5,032 nucleotides of DNA from the NCBI GenBank assembly GCA_040255585.1, contig JBDZVI010000124.1, forward strand, positions 1 through 5,032. Direction: 5' to 3'. Made by a program: the position numbers and the translations under genes. Below are positions 1-4,663 of the stretch, one piece after another; the stretch's first letter is position 1; every line of letters starts with the position of its first letter. Origin of the DNA: JAAYYF01 sp040255585. Lineage in GTDB: Bacteria; Deinococcota; Deinococci; Deinococcales; Trueperaceae. Under the pieces are notes generated by a model. That model made no database searches. It had not been told where the DNA came from and worked only from the letters and a program-made list of their open reading frames with translations.

Positions 1-247
1 CGGCCGGCGTGAGGCCTAAGGTGCTGCCGGCGCCGGCCACGCCCAGCGTGTTCATGAGCGAATGCGAGTGCGCGGCTCCGGCAGTGCCCGCGGTAGCGCC
101 GGTGGCGGCATGGTGCGCGGCCATGCAACATGCGGTGCCGGCGCATCCGGAAGGTGGCGTGTTGGTGTTCAAGGCCCCGCAGGCCGAGAGCGTGAGGACG
201 CAGAACGTGAAGAGGGCGGCCGCCCTGAGGGGGGACAGGATGGTCAT
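1..247 (-). CDS. Putative lipoprotein, Cys/His-rich, N-terminal part (3' end off window)
   Basis: Reading the minus strand from ATG at 247 gives 82 codons with no stop before the window edge, so the C-terminus is missing. Residues 1-23 form a lipoprotein signal peptide: a short N-region with one Arg (R8), a hydrophobic core, and the lipobox L20-S21-A22-C23. C23 would be lipidated after signal peptidase II cleavage, anchoring the protein to a membrane. The following segment is Ala/Gly/Thr-rich and holds C35, C40, C41 and H45, H46, H60, H62, a cluster that could bind a metal; this is inference only. I recognise no family. There is no SD; a TACCCT box ends 6 nt before the ATG, which fits a leaderless transcript. 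The gene is divergent from the 61-aa gene at 530. The lipobox and high G/C at third positions make this strand much more credible than the overlapping plus-strand frames. Confidence 0.7.
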   Translation of the reverse strand, partial: MTILSPLRAAALFTFCVLTLSACGALNTNTPPSGCAGTACCMAAHHAATGATAGTAGAAHSHSLMNTLGVAGAGSTLGLTPA

Positions 248-253
248 CGGCCA

Positions 254-281
254 AGGGTAGGGGGTCGGACCCCCATTCAGA
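254..281 (-). promoter_or_regulatory. Candidate leaderless promoter of the lipoprotein gene, with palindrome in spacer
   Basis: On the minus strand TACCCT (259 to 254) fits the TANNNT -10 pattern and is followed by exactly 6 nt and then the ATG at 247, placing the likely transcription start at or next to the start codon. The -35 side is weak: CTGAAT (280 to 275) matches TTGACA only at the central TGA, with a short 15-nt spacer. The perfect inverted repeat 260-274 fills that spacer, so a bound protein there would block polymerase. Inference from sequence pattern only. Confidence 0.4.
260..274. repeat. Perfect inverted repeat GGGGGTC-G-GACCCCC
   Basis: Two perfect 7-nt arms (260-266 and 268-274) flank one central base. 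The repeat sits between the weak -35 and the -10 of the minus-strand lipoprotein promoter, the usual place for a repressor operator. Ten bases of it (TCGGACCCCC, 265-274) recur at 448-457 in the leader of the neighbouring small gene. A one-base centre is too tight for an RNA hairpin of this exact form, so a DNA-binding site is the better reading. Confidence 0.4.
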
Positions 282-299
282 TGTGAAGTAGTACGGGGC

Positions 300-329
300 T
301 TCTCACAGCGCTTGTGAATCTGGTAGCAT
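300..329 (+). promoter_or_regulatory. Candidate promoter for the 61-aa gene, with TCACA-N5-TGTGA dyad
   Basis: An extended -10 of the form TG-G-TAGCAT lies at 321-329 and a partial -35, TTCTCA (4 of 6 to TTGACA), at 300-305, with an 18-nt spacer. Transcription would start near 336, leaving a leader of about 190 nt before the ATG at 530. The spacer carries an inverted repeat, TCACA (303-307) and TGTGA (313-317), around GCGCT. It is one base short of the perfect palindrome TCACAAGCGCTTGTGA, and could be an operator. No experiment supports the start site. Confidence 0.35.
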
Positions 330-529
330 GCTTGCCGCTTCGGGTCAGGCTCCGAGGCATCCCGGGTCCCGCCCTCTCAGTCAACGGGCCTCGGGGAGAC
401 GTGAACGCGGGCCGCGCCCGCGCTACCACCGACACTAGCGAACCTGATCGGACCCCCAACCGGAGGGTCTAGAAGCAGCGCGCTGCCCGGCGACCGCCGG
501 GGCGCCGAACTCCCACGAAGGAGGAGACC
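330..529 (+). other. Long GC-rich leader with several predicted hairpins
   Basis: I see no convincing gene in this 200-nt stretch; the minus-strand frame across 277-459 lacks family signature and good codon support. Instead it holds a run of inverted repeats: 350-358 with 388-398 (9 bp with a GG bulge), CGCGGGC 406-412 with 416-422 (7 bp, CGC loop), 450-457 with 462-470 (6 canonical or G-U pairs, an A bulge, 2 pairs, AACC loop), the perfect palindrome GCAGCGCGCTGC at 475-486, and CCCGGC 486-491 with 496-501 (6 bp, GACC loop). The last two share a base and may be alternatives. The region ends with the SD of the 61-aa gene, so it may be its 5' untranslated leader or a cis-regulatory RNA. I match it to no known riboswitch class. 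Confidence 0.35.
518..526 (+). promoter_or_regulatory. Strong Shine-Dalgarno of the 61-aa gene
   Basis: AAGGAGGAG contains AGGAGG at 519-524, 5 nt before the ATG at 530. Its near-perfect anti-SD complementarity fixes the start of the small gene and is the best single argument that this ORF is translated. Confidence 0.75.
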
Positions 530-715
530 ATGTTCTCCAGCATCGAGCAGATCCACCGTTCCACCCTCCGCCCCGCCACCGGCTCCGCCCTACGGCGCGC
601 CGGCTACTTCGACGGCGAGCGCGCCCCGCGCCGCGACCACTACTGGGCCAACCAGCCCACGACGGTCAACGCGGTCACGCGTTCCTGGCGTAGTAGCAGC
701 CGTCGCAGCCGCTGA
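530..715 (+). CDS. Small basic Arg/Ser-rich protein of unknown function (61 aa)
   Basis: The ATG follows a consensus SD at optimal spacing, and about 9 in 10 codons end in G or C, like the neighbouring genes, so this is probably a real gene although it is short. The protein has 12 Arg, 4 Asp/Glu, no Lys and no Cys, giving a net charge of about +8. The N-terminal half contains an RRAGYFDGERAPRRDHYW block (residues 22-39) rich in aromatic and charged residues. The C-terminus (51-61) is almost only Arg and Ser (RSWRSSSRRSR). There is no signal peptide or membrane segment, so it is likely cytoplasmic. The composition fits nucleic-acid or ribosome contact, but I recognise no family and assign no function. 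It is divergent from the lipoprotein gene, sits behind a long hairpin-rich leader, and is followed by a terminator-like hairpin, so it appears to be monocistronic. Confidence 0.65.
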   Translation: MFSSIEQIHRSTLRPATGSALRRAGYFDGERAPRRDHYWANQPTTVNAVTRSWRSSSRRSR

Positions 716-739
716 GCGGTCCGCGGCAGGCCGACCAGA

Positions 740-770
740 CGGGCGGCGCCTCCTAGCGGGGCGCCGCCCG
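740..770 (+). terminator. GC-rich hairpin after the 61-aa gene
   Basis: An 11-bp perfect stem (740-750 with 760-770, core GGGCGGCGCC) with a 9-nt loop begins 25 nt after the stop codon of the small gene. The downstream AACCTTTGAG is only weakly T-rich, so it is a poor canonical intrinsic terminator, but stem strength and position support transcript ending or 3'-end protection. Confidence 0.55.
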
Positions 771-831
771 AACCTTTGAGCCACCGCGAGGTCCGTGGGC
801 GACCGCGCATATCGCCGAACCCATAGGGAGT

Positions 832-860
832 CGGTTCCGGTAAGGAGCCGTTTCCTGTCT
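832..860 (+). terminator. Second hairpin with T-rich tail between convergent genes
   Basis: CGGTTCC (832-838) pairs with GGAGCCG (844-850), including one G-T wobble, around a GGTAA loop. TTTCCTGTCT follows immediately (6 T in 10), a more typical intrinsic terminator shape on the plus strand. It would back up the hairpin at 740-770 and keep plus-strand transcripts out of the convergent EamA gene. Apart from these hairpins and a 5-bp stem at 863-877, I see nothing in 716-884. Confidence 0.45.
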
Positions 861-862
861 GA

Positions 863-877
863 CGGGCGACGAGCCCG
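863..877. repeat. Short hairpin CGGGC-GACGA-GCCCG beside the EamA gene end
   Basis: A perfect 5-bp stem with a 5-nt loop lies 7 nt past the stop codon of the minus-strand permease gene. It could help end that transcript, but no T-run follows it on the minus strand, so the terminator role is a weak inference. Confidence 0.25.
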
Positions 878-884
878 GCACCGC

Positions 885-1739
885 TCACGCCAGCGCCAGG
901 AGCGTGACCCCGACCACCATCCCGACGGCGCCGATCGCGCGCCGCCTGACGTTCCCCTCGGCGAGCAGACGCAGCCCGAAGAAGGTTGCGACCAAGATGC
1001 TGACCTCGCGCGCCGGGGCGACGAGGCTGACGGGCGTGAACTGCATGGCCGTGAGCACGAGGATGTAGGCGAGGGGACTGAGGACCGCGATCCCGATGGC
1101 CTCGCGCTTGTGCTCCCGCCACAACTCGCGCACGACGGCCGGGCGCCGCAGGGCGAACGGCAGCAGCAGGACGGCGCGACCGACTTCGCCCAGGTAGGTG
1201 TACACGAGCGGCGCCGCCCCCGCGTGCCCGACCGCGTAGCCGTCGAACACCGTGTAGATGCCTATGAAGAGCCCGGTGAGTAGGCCGTAGCCGATGGCGG
1301 GGCGCGACCGCTTGCCTCCGCCCTTGCCCCCGGCCAGGACGAAGACGCTCGCCACGACCAGCAGGGTGCCGAGCAGCGCCTGCGGTCCCGGGCGCTCGCC
1401 GAGCACGACGATGGCTAGCACCGTCGCCAGCGCCGGCCCGCTGCCCCGCGCCGTAGGGTAGACGAGCGAGAGGTCGCCCAGCCGGTAACCACGCTGCAGG
1501 AACACGAAGTACAGCACGTGCAGCGCGCTGGAGACGCCGGCGAGCGCGACGAGCGTCCAAGTGAGCGCCGGCCTGTAGACGACGGCGTACGCCACGACGA
1601 ACGGCGCGTAGATCACGACCGTGAGGCTCGCGAACAGCCAGACGAACTCCGCGCCGCCCCTGGCCCGCTTCGACAGCAGGTTCCAGGTCGCATGCAGGAA
1701 CGCCGAGGCGAAGACGAGCGTGAGTGCCAGGGTCGTCAC
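885..1739 (-). CDS. EamA/DMT-superfamily permease (284 aa)
   Basis: This is an inner-membrane carrier of the drug/metabolite transporter superfamily. The sequence shows about ten hydrophobic segments (roughly residues 2-22, 32-54, 59-81, 88-113, 119-136, 148-168, 176-198, 213-232, 236-258, 268-284) in two EamA-like halves. The first helix carries the HATWN stretch (16-20) common in this family, and GERP follows the fourth segment. A basic loop near 143-146 links the halves. Length fits the usual 280-300 residues. The start is GTG at 1739, which begins the first helix directly; the SD is weak (GAGG very close to the GTG). It lies 76 nt downstream of ilvE on the same strand and is probably co-transcribed. 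Family members move amino acids, nucleotide sugars and other small molecules; the substrate cannot be read from sequence. Linkage to ilvE hints at branched-chain amino acids or keto acids, as inference. Confidence 0.88.
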   Translation of the reverse strand: MTTLALTLVFASAFLHATWNLLSKRARGGAEFVWLFASLTVVIYAPFVVAYAVVYRPALTWTLVALAGVSSALHVLYFVFLQRGYRLGDLSLVYPTARGSGPALATVLAIVVLGERPGPQALLGTLLVVASVFVLAGGKGGGKRSRPAIGYGLLTGLFIGIYTVFDGYAVGHAGAAPLVYTYLGEVGRAVLLLPFALRRPAVVRELWREHKREAIGIAVLSPLAYILVLTAMQFTPVSLVAPAREVSILVATFFGLRLLAEGNVRRRAIGAVGMVVGVTLLALA

Positions 1740-1756
1740 GCCTCGCCACCCCGGCC

Positions 1757-1766
1757 CGCCCGGGCG
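1757..1766. repeat. 10-bp perfect palindrome CGCCCGGGCG in the ilvE-EamA gap
   Basis: This self-complementary site lies in the 76-nt gap (1740-1815) between the two minus-strand genes. It has no loop, so it is not a good terminator, and palindromes of this kind arise easily in DNA of this GC content. I see no -10 box in the gap, which supports co-transcription from ilvE. Confidence 0.2.
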
Positions 1767-1815
1767 AACCGCATGCCCTCAGCGACCCGCCGCGTTGCCT
1801 GAGCTGCCGGCGCCC

Positions 1816-2781
1816 TCAACCGTCGACGTACGTCAACCAGCGCTCGAACTCTGGGACCTCGCCGCGCGCCACCCGCAGGTAGCGCTCGCGGAGGTCGAGC
1901 GCGACGGGACCGGCGACCCCGTCGCCGATGGCGCGCCTGTCGATGCTAGCCACGGGCGTCACCTCGGCGGCCGTTCCGACCAGGAAGACCTCGTCCGCCG
2001 TGTAGAGCTCGTCGCGCGTCGCCATCACGGTCTCGACGCGCATGCCGGCCGCCTCGGCGATCCGCATGACGCTGTCGCGCGTGATGCCGCGCAGGTTCAC
2101 GGACGTGGCGATGGCCTGCAGCACGCCGTCCTTGACGAGCAGGACGTTCTCGCCGGAGCCTTCGGCCACGAACCCTTGCTTGTCGAGGAGCAGCGCCTCG
2201 TCGAAACCGTTCGACTTCGCCTCCATGTTGGCCAGCACGGAGTTGACGTAGTTGCCGCCAGCCTTGGCCTTGGTAGGGAGCACGTCCCCGGGGGAGCGGC
2301 GCCAGGAGCTGGTCATGAGGCGCGCGCCCTTCCTGATCACGTCGTCGCCCAGGTAAGTGCCCCACGGCAGGGTGGCGACCATGAAGTGCAGACGGTTGCG
2401 CTCCGGGCTCACGCCGAGCGCGTCCGAGCCGTACCAGATGAGCGGCCGGATGTAGGCGTGCTTGCGGGCGTTCGCCGCCAGCGTGTCGACTACGGCGGCC
2501 GACACCTGCTCGACGGTCAGGTTCGTTCGCATGCCGAGGATCTTCGCGGAGTCGAGGAGGCGCCGCGCATGCTCCTCGAGCCGGAAGACGGCCGCGCCGC
2601 GCCGCGTCTCGTACGCCCTTATCCCCTCGAAGACGCTCGTTCCGTAATGCAGAGCGTGCGTCAGGACGCTCACTTGCGCCCGCTCCTCGGGTACGAGCTC
2701 GCCGTCGAACCAGATGAGGCCCGCGCCGTTGGGTGTCGCTGCCCCGGTGGAGGCGGCTCGGGAGCCGTTGTCCGTGGTCAT
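1816..2781 (-). CDS. ilvE: Branched-chain-amino-acid aminotransferase (321 aa)
   Basis: This is a PLP-dependent fold-type IV aminotransferase that reversibly moves the amino group between glutamate and the 2-oxo acids of Leu, Ile and Val, the last step of their synthesis; it is cytosolic. Recognisable blocks in order are IWFDGELV (23-30), HALHYGTSVFEGIRAY (43-58), RLLDSAKILG (74-83), YIRPLI (110-115), PWGTYLG (139-145), KAGGNY (173-178) with K173 as the PLP lysine by alignment to E. coli IlvE, EGSGEN (207-212), GITRD (232-236) and VGTAAEVTP (268-276). All motifs are intact. Length is close to the usual 300-310, with an N-terminal extension of about 14 residues compared with E. coli. ATG 2781 is supported by TAAGGAGG (2798 to 2791), 9 nt upstream. 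It is divergent from galE and is followed by the EamA permease. Confidence 0.95.
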   Translation of the reverse strand: MTTDNGSRAASTGAATPNGAGLIWFDGELVPEERAQVSVLTHALHYGTSVFEGIRAYETRRGAAVFRLEEHARRLLDSAKILGMRTNLTVEQVSAAVVDTLAANARKHAYIRPLIWYGSDALGVSPERNRLHFMVATLPWGTYLGDDVIRKGARLMTSSWRRSPGDVLPTKAKAGGNYVNSVLANMEAKSNGFDEALLLDKQGFVAEGSGENVLLVKDGVLQAIATSVNLRGITRDSVMRIAEAAGMRVETVMATRDELYTADEVFLVGTAAEVTPVASIDRRAIGDGVAGPVALDLRERYLRVARGEVPEFERWLTYVDG

Positions 2782-2790
2782 GTTCGCTGC

Positions 2791-2812
2791 CCTCCTTAGA
2801 CCCCCAAGTATC
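2791..2812 (-). promoter_or_regulatory. ilvE ribosome-binding site and possible -10
   Basis: On the minus strand AGGAGG (2796 to 2791) sits 9 nt before the ilvE ATG and sets that start. Just upstream, GATACT (2812 to 2807) matches TATAAT at 4 of 6 positions and would give a leader of about 20 nt. No -35 is recognisable, since the expected place falls inside the inverted repeat at 2819-2844. The SD is well supported; the -10 is tentative. Confidence 0.45.
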
Positions 2813-2818
2813 GCTCAA

Positions 2819-2844
2819 CGCGGGCCGGGCGGTGGCGGCCCGCG
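2819..2844. repeat. Perfect 9-bp inverted repeat in the ilvE-galE divergent region
   Basis: CGCGGGCCG (2819-2827) and CGGCCCGCG (2836-2844) are exact inverted copies around an 8-nt centre. The repeat lies just upstream of the possible ilvE -10 and about 56 nt upstream of the galE -10, in the 131-nt region that must hold both promoters. It could be an operator or a hairpin; GC-rich composition makes chance formation more likely than usual. Confidence 0.35.
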
Positions 2845-2900
2845 CCGGGTCGCGAAGGCCATGCCCAGGCCGTGCAGGCGTCGGTCGGGGGTGGCAACGG

Positions 2901-2912
2901 TAGACTCGCGGC
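2901..2912 (+). promoter_or_regulatory. Leaderless-type -10 box of galE
   Basis: TAGACT (2901-2906) fits TANNNT and matches TATAAT at 4 of 6 positions. It is followed by 6 nt and the galE ATG at 2913, the same spacing seen at the lipoprotein gene. No SD precedes the ATG, which supports a transcript starting at or beside the start codon. No clear -35 is visible near 2878-2883. Confidence 0.5.
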
Positions 2913-3893
2913 ATGAACGTCCTAGTCACCGGCGGCGCTGGCTACATCGGCTCGGTCACTGTCGCCACGCTGCTCGAGCGGGGTCACTCGGTCGTCGTGC
3001 TCGACGACCTCTCGACGGGCCACAGGGGCGCCGTGCCGGAGGGCGTGCCGTTCGTCCACGGCAGCGTCGCCGACCCGGACATGGTGGGTTACGCGCTCAC
3101 CGAGCACCGGGTGGAGGCCGTCGTCCATTTCGCGGCCAAGTCGCTCGTCGGTGAGAGCATGAGCAAGCCGACCAAGTACTTCCTCGCCAACACGGCCTCG
3201 ACCTTCGCGCTCCTCGACTCGGCCGCGGCGCATGGCGTTGGCCGCTTCGTGCTCTCCTCAACAGCCGCCGTGTACGGCACGCCGGCGCGCGTCCCCATCC
3301 CAGAGACGGCCGAACTGCGCCCCGAGAGCGTCTACGGCGAGTCCAAGCTCATGATCGAGCGCGCCCTCAAGTGGCTGGCCGACACTACCGGCCTCGCCTC
3401 GGCCGCCCTCAGGTACTTCAACGCGGCGGGAGCGACCGCGAGCCTCGGCGAGGACCACCGGCCCGAGAGCCATCTGATCCCCATCGTGCTGCAGGTGGCC
3501 GCAGGCAAGCGCGAGCAGGCCCAGGTGTTCGGCACCGACTACGACACGCCCGACGGCAGCGCCGTGCGGGACTACGTCCACGTGAGCGACCTGGCGGAAG
3601 CCCACGCCCTCGCCCTCGAGGCCATGCGACCGGGCGAGGCGCGCGCCTACAACCTGGGCAGCGGCAGCGGTTACTCGGTGCGTGAGGTGATCGACGTGTG
3701 CCGCGCCGTCACGGGCCACGCCATCCCGACCGCGGAGGCCCCGCGCCGGGCGGGCGACCCCCCGCGGCTCGTAGCCGACAGCTCGCTCGCCCGCAGCGAA
3801 CTCGGCTGGAATCCGCGGTTCGACGATCTCGGGACGCTGGTGGCGAGCGCGTGGGAGTGGCACTCGGCCCACCCCCACGGGTACGCGGACTGA
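2913..3893 (+). CDS. galE: UDP-glucose/UDP-hexose 4-epimerase (326 aa)
   Basis: An extended short-chain dehydrogenase (SDR) family epimerase that interconverts UDP-glucose and UDP-galactose by transient oxidation at C4 with bound NAD+, linking galactose use and sugar-precursor supply; it is cytosolic. The NAD-binding TGGAGYIG (6-13) and acidic pair D31-D32 after the second strand are present. HFAAKSLVGES (72-82) and SSTAAVYG (115-122) follow, then the catalytic Y141-x3-K145, RYFNAAGA (167-174), RDYVHVSDLA (219-228) and a C-terminal HPHGYAD matching the E. coli HPQGYPD end. Residues are intact for catalysis; T117 takes the place of E. coli S124. The position equivalent to the E. coli gatekeeper Tyr299 appears to be Leu286, so substrate range may be broader. 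Length is slightly below E. coli (338). The start follows a TANNNT box with no SD. No galK or galT is in the window. Confidence 0.93.
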   Translation: MNVLVTGGAGYIGSVTVATLLERGHSVVVLDDLSTGHRGAVPEGVPFVHGSVADPDMVGYALTEHRVEAVVHFAAKSLVGESMSKPTKYFLANTASTFALLDSAAAHGVGRFVLSSTAAVYGTPARVPIPETAELRPESVYGESKLMIERALKWLADTTGLASAALRYFNAAGATASLGEDHRPESHLIPIVLQVAAGKREQAQVFGTDYDTPDGSAVRDYVHVSDLAEAHALALEAMRPGEARAYNLGSGSGYSVREVIDVCRAVTGHAIPTAEAPRRAGDPPRLVADSSLARSELGWNPRFDDLGTLVASAWEWHSAHPHGYAD

Positions 3894-3902
3894 CGCGTGC
3901 GT

Positions 3903-3941
3903 GATGAGCGAGCGGTGAACGCCCCGATCCCCGCGCTCATC
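3903..3941 (+). terminator. Stem-loop after galE
   Basis: GATGAGCG (3903-3910) and CGCTCATC (3934-3941) form a perfect 8-bp stem starting 10 nt after the galE stop; three more pairs (3913-3915 with 3931-3933) extend it past a two-base bulge, leaving a 15-nt loop. No T-run follows, so it is not a standard intrinsic terminator. It may still end or stabilise the galE transcript. Confidence 0.4.
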
Positions 3942-3950
3942 CACCAGGCA

Positions 3951-3978
3951 CCGACGTGCGCCGAAGATGTGATATGAC
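3951..3978 (+). promoter_or_regulatory. Candidate promoter of the secreted-protein gene
   Basis: TG-A-TATGAC (3970-3978) is an extended -10-like element (4 of 6 to TATAAT). CCGACG (3951-3956) matches -35 at only 3 of 6 positions, with a 16-nt spacer. The start would lie near 3985, about 60 nt before the ATG at 4045. The local AT-richness (AGATGTGATATGACCTGTTG) stands out in this GC-rich window. Confidence 0.4.
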
Positions 3979-4044
3979 CTGTTGCGACATGGAGGCGAAC
4001 TTGCGTCGCCCAGGAAGCCCGCTGCCTCCGATTTGGAGACTGTC

Positions 4045-4644
4045 ATGAGACGATTACTCCGCACCGCCCTTGCCTGCATCGCCGTGGCCGCCCTGGCCGT
4101 GGCGGCAGCGCAGTCTGGCGCGGTGATGAGCGGCATCGTGAAGAGCGACGAGCCGCTCGCAGACAACACCCGTGTGGCCATCCACGTCGTCGACAGCGAT
4201 AACGTTTGGGGGCTCGAGGTCGCGACCGTAGCGCCGGTCGGGGGCACGTTCCGAGTGAGCCCCGGCCCGGTGCCGGCCGACCAGCTCCGGCCGTTCCGCT
4301 CAGGCAGCGTCATCCTGCCGGGTCTGCAGAACGAGTACCGGGTCAGCCCGGAAGGCGTCAACGTCGCGGTCGCCCGCTTCAACATGTACGTCGATCAGAA
4401 CGGCAACGACGTGTTCGACCGGGTCGTCGACCGCTTCTACATAGGCGTAGCGAGCCTCGAGGCGCCCGTCGGCTTCTTCACGCTCCTCTACGTCGACCAG
4501 GCCGCCACTCTCACGGGCGGCGGGGTCGAACTGCCACTTCGCCAGGGGTGGAACGTGTTCACGGTGCGCTTCCCCGGCGACAAGGCCGAGTACGCCATCG
4601 TGCCGGCCGTAGAAGACATCGTCCTGGACGTAGTACTTCAGTAA
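4045..4644 (+). CDS. Secreted protein of unknown function with acidic DxNGND loop (199 aa)
   Basis: ATG 4045 is chosen over a TTG at 3982 because it is preceded by GGAG (4035-4038) at 6-nt spacing and begins a clean Sec signal peptide: R2-R3, then a hydrophobic core (about 8-20), then AAA with likely cleavage after A22. There is no lipobox cysteine, so it is probably released or periplasmic. The mature part looks all-beta, with alternating hydrophobic strands. Residues 117-129 read D-Q-N-G-N-D-V-F-D-R-V-V-D, a closely spaced acidic/Asn loop that resembles bacterial calcium-binding loops (EF-hand-like) without the exact 12-residue pattern. The only cysteine is in the signal peptide (C11), so disulfides are excluded. 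I recognise no family. It follows galE at 151 nt with its own candidate promoter and is convergent with the gene at 4664. Confidence 0.8.
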   Translation: MRRLLRTALACIAVAALAVAAAQSGAVMSGIVKSDEPLADNTRVAIHVVDSDNVWGLEVATVAPVGGTFRVSPGPVPADQLRPFRSGSVILPGLQNEYRVSPEGVNVAVARFNMYVDQNGNDVFDRVVDRFYIGVASLEAPVGFFTLLYVDQAATLTGGGVELPLRQGWNVFTVRFPGDKAEYAIVPAVEDIVLDVVLQ

Positions 4645-4648
4645 GCGC

Positions 4649-4663
4649 GGGCCTTCCCGGCCC
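4649..4663. terminator. Short hairpin between convergent genes
   Basis: GGGCC (4649-4653) pairs with GGCCC (4659-4663) around TTCCC in the 19-nt gap between two convergent stop codons. It is symmetric enough to serve both strands, but it is short and has no T-run, so the terminator call is weak. Confidence 0.3.

Noticed and set aside
9..260. 83-codon plus-strand frame at the left edge
   Set aside because: The opposite strand encodes a signal peptide with a proper lipobox and a promoter-like box, which explains this stretch better.
277..459. 60-codon minus-strand frame in the divergent region
   Set aside because: No SD, no domain, and it overlaps two promoter-like elements and a hairpin-rich region.
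790..860. Possible tRNA because of GGTTCC-like and hairpin sequence
   Set aside because: No acceptor stem, anticodon arm or proper T-loop can be assembled; the hairpin at 832-850 with a T-rich tail fits a terminator.
640..1749. 369-codon open frame on the minus strand over the EamA gene
   Set aside because: It overlaps a clear ten-segment permease in another frame, and its translation is an Arg/Ala/Gly-rich string without any domain; long shadow frames are expected at this GC content.
1621..2799. 392-codon open frame on the plus strand, antisense to ilvE
   Set aside because: It is the complement of a gene with all IlvE motifs intact and has no recognisable domain of its own.
2799..2807. GACCCCCAA shared with 451-459, and GACCCCC also at 268-274, as a regulon motif
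   Set aside because: A G/C-rich 7-mer is expected about once or more per strand in 5 kb at this composition, and it also occurs inside galE near 3757.
3982..4044. TTG start giving a 220-aa form of the secreted protein
   Set aside because: It would put a polar 21-residue stretch before the signal peptide; ATG 4045 has a well-spaced GGAG and starts the signal peptide directly.
3258..4385. 375-codon minus-strand frame across galE and the secreted-protein gene
   Set aside because: It runs antisense through two well-supported genes and the promoter region between them; its composition is that of a reverse-strand shadow.
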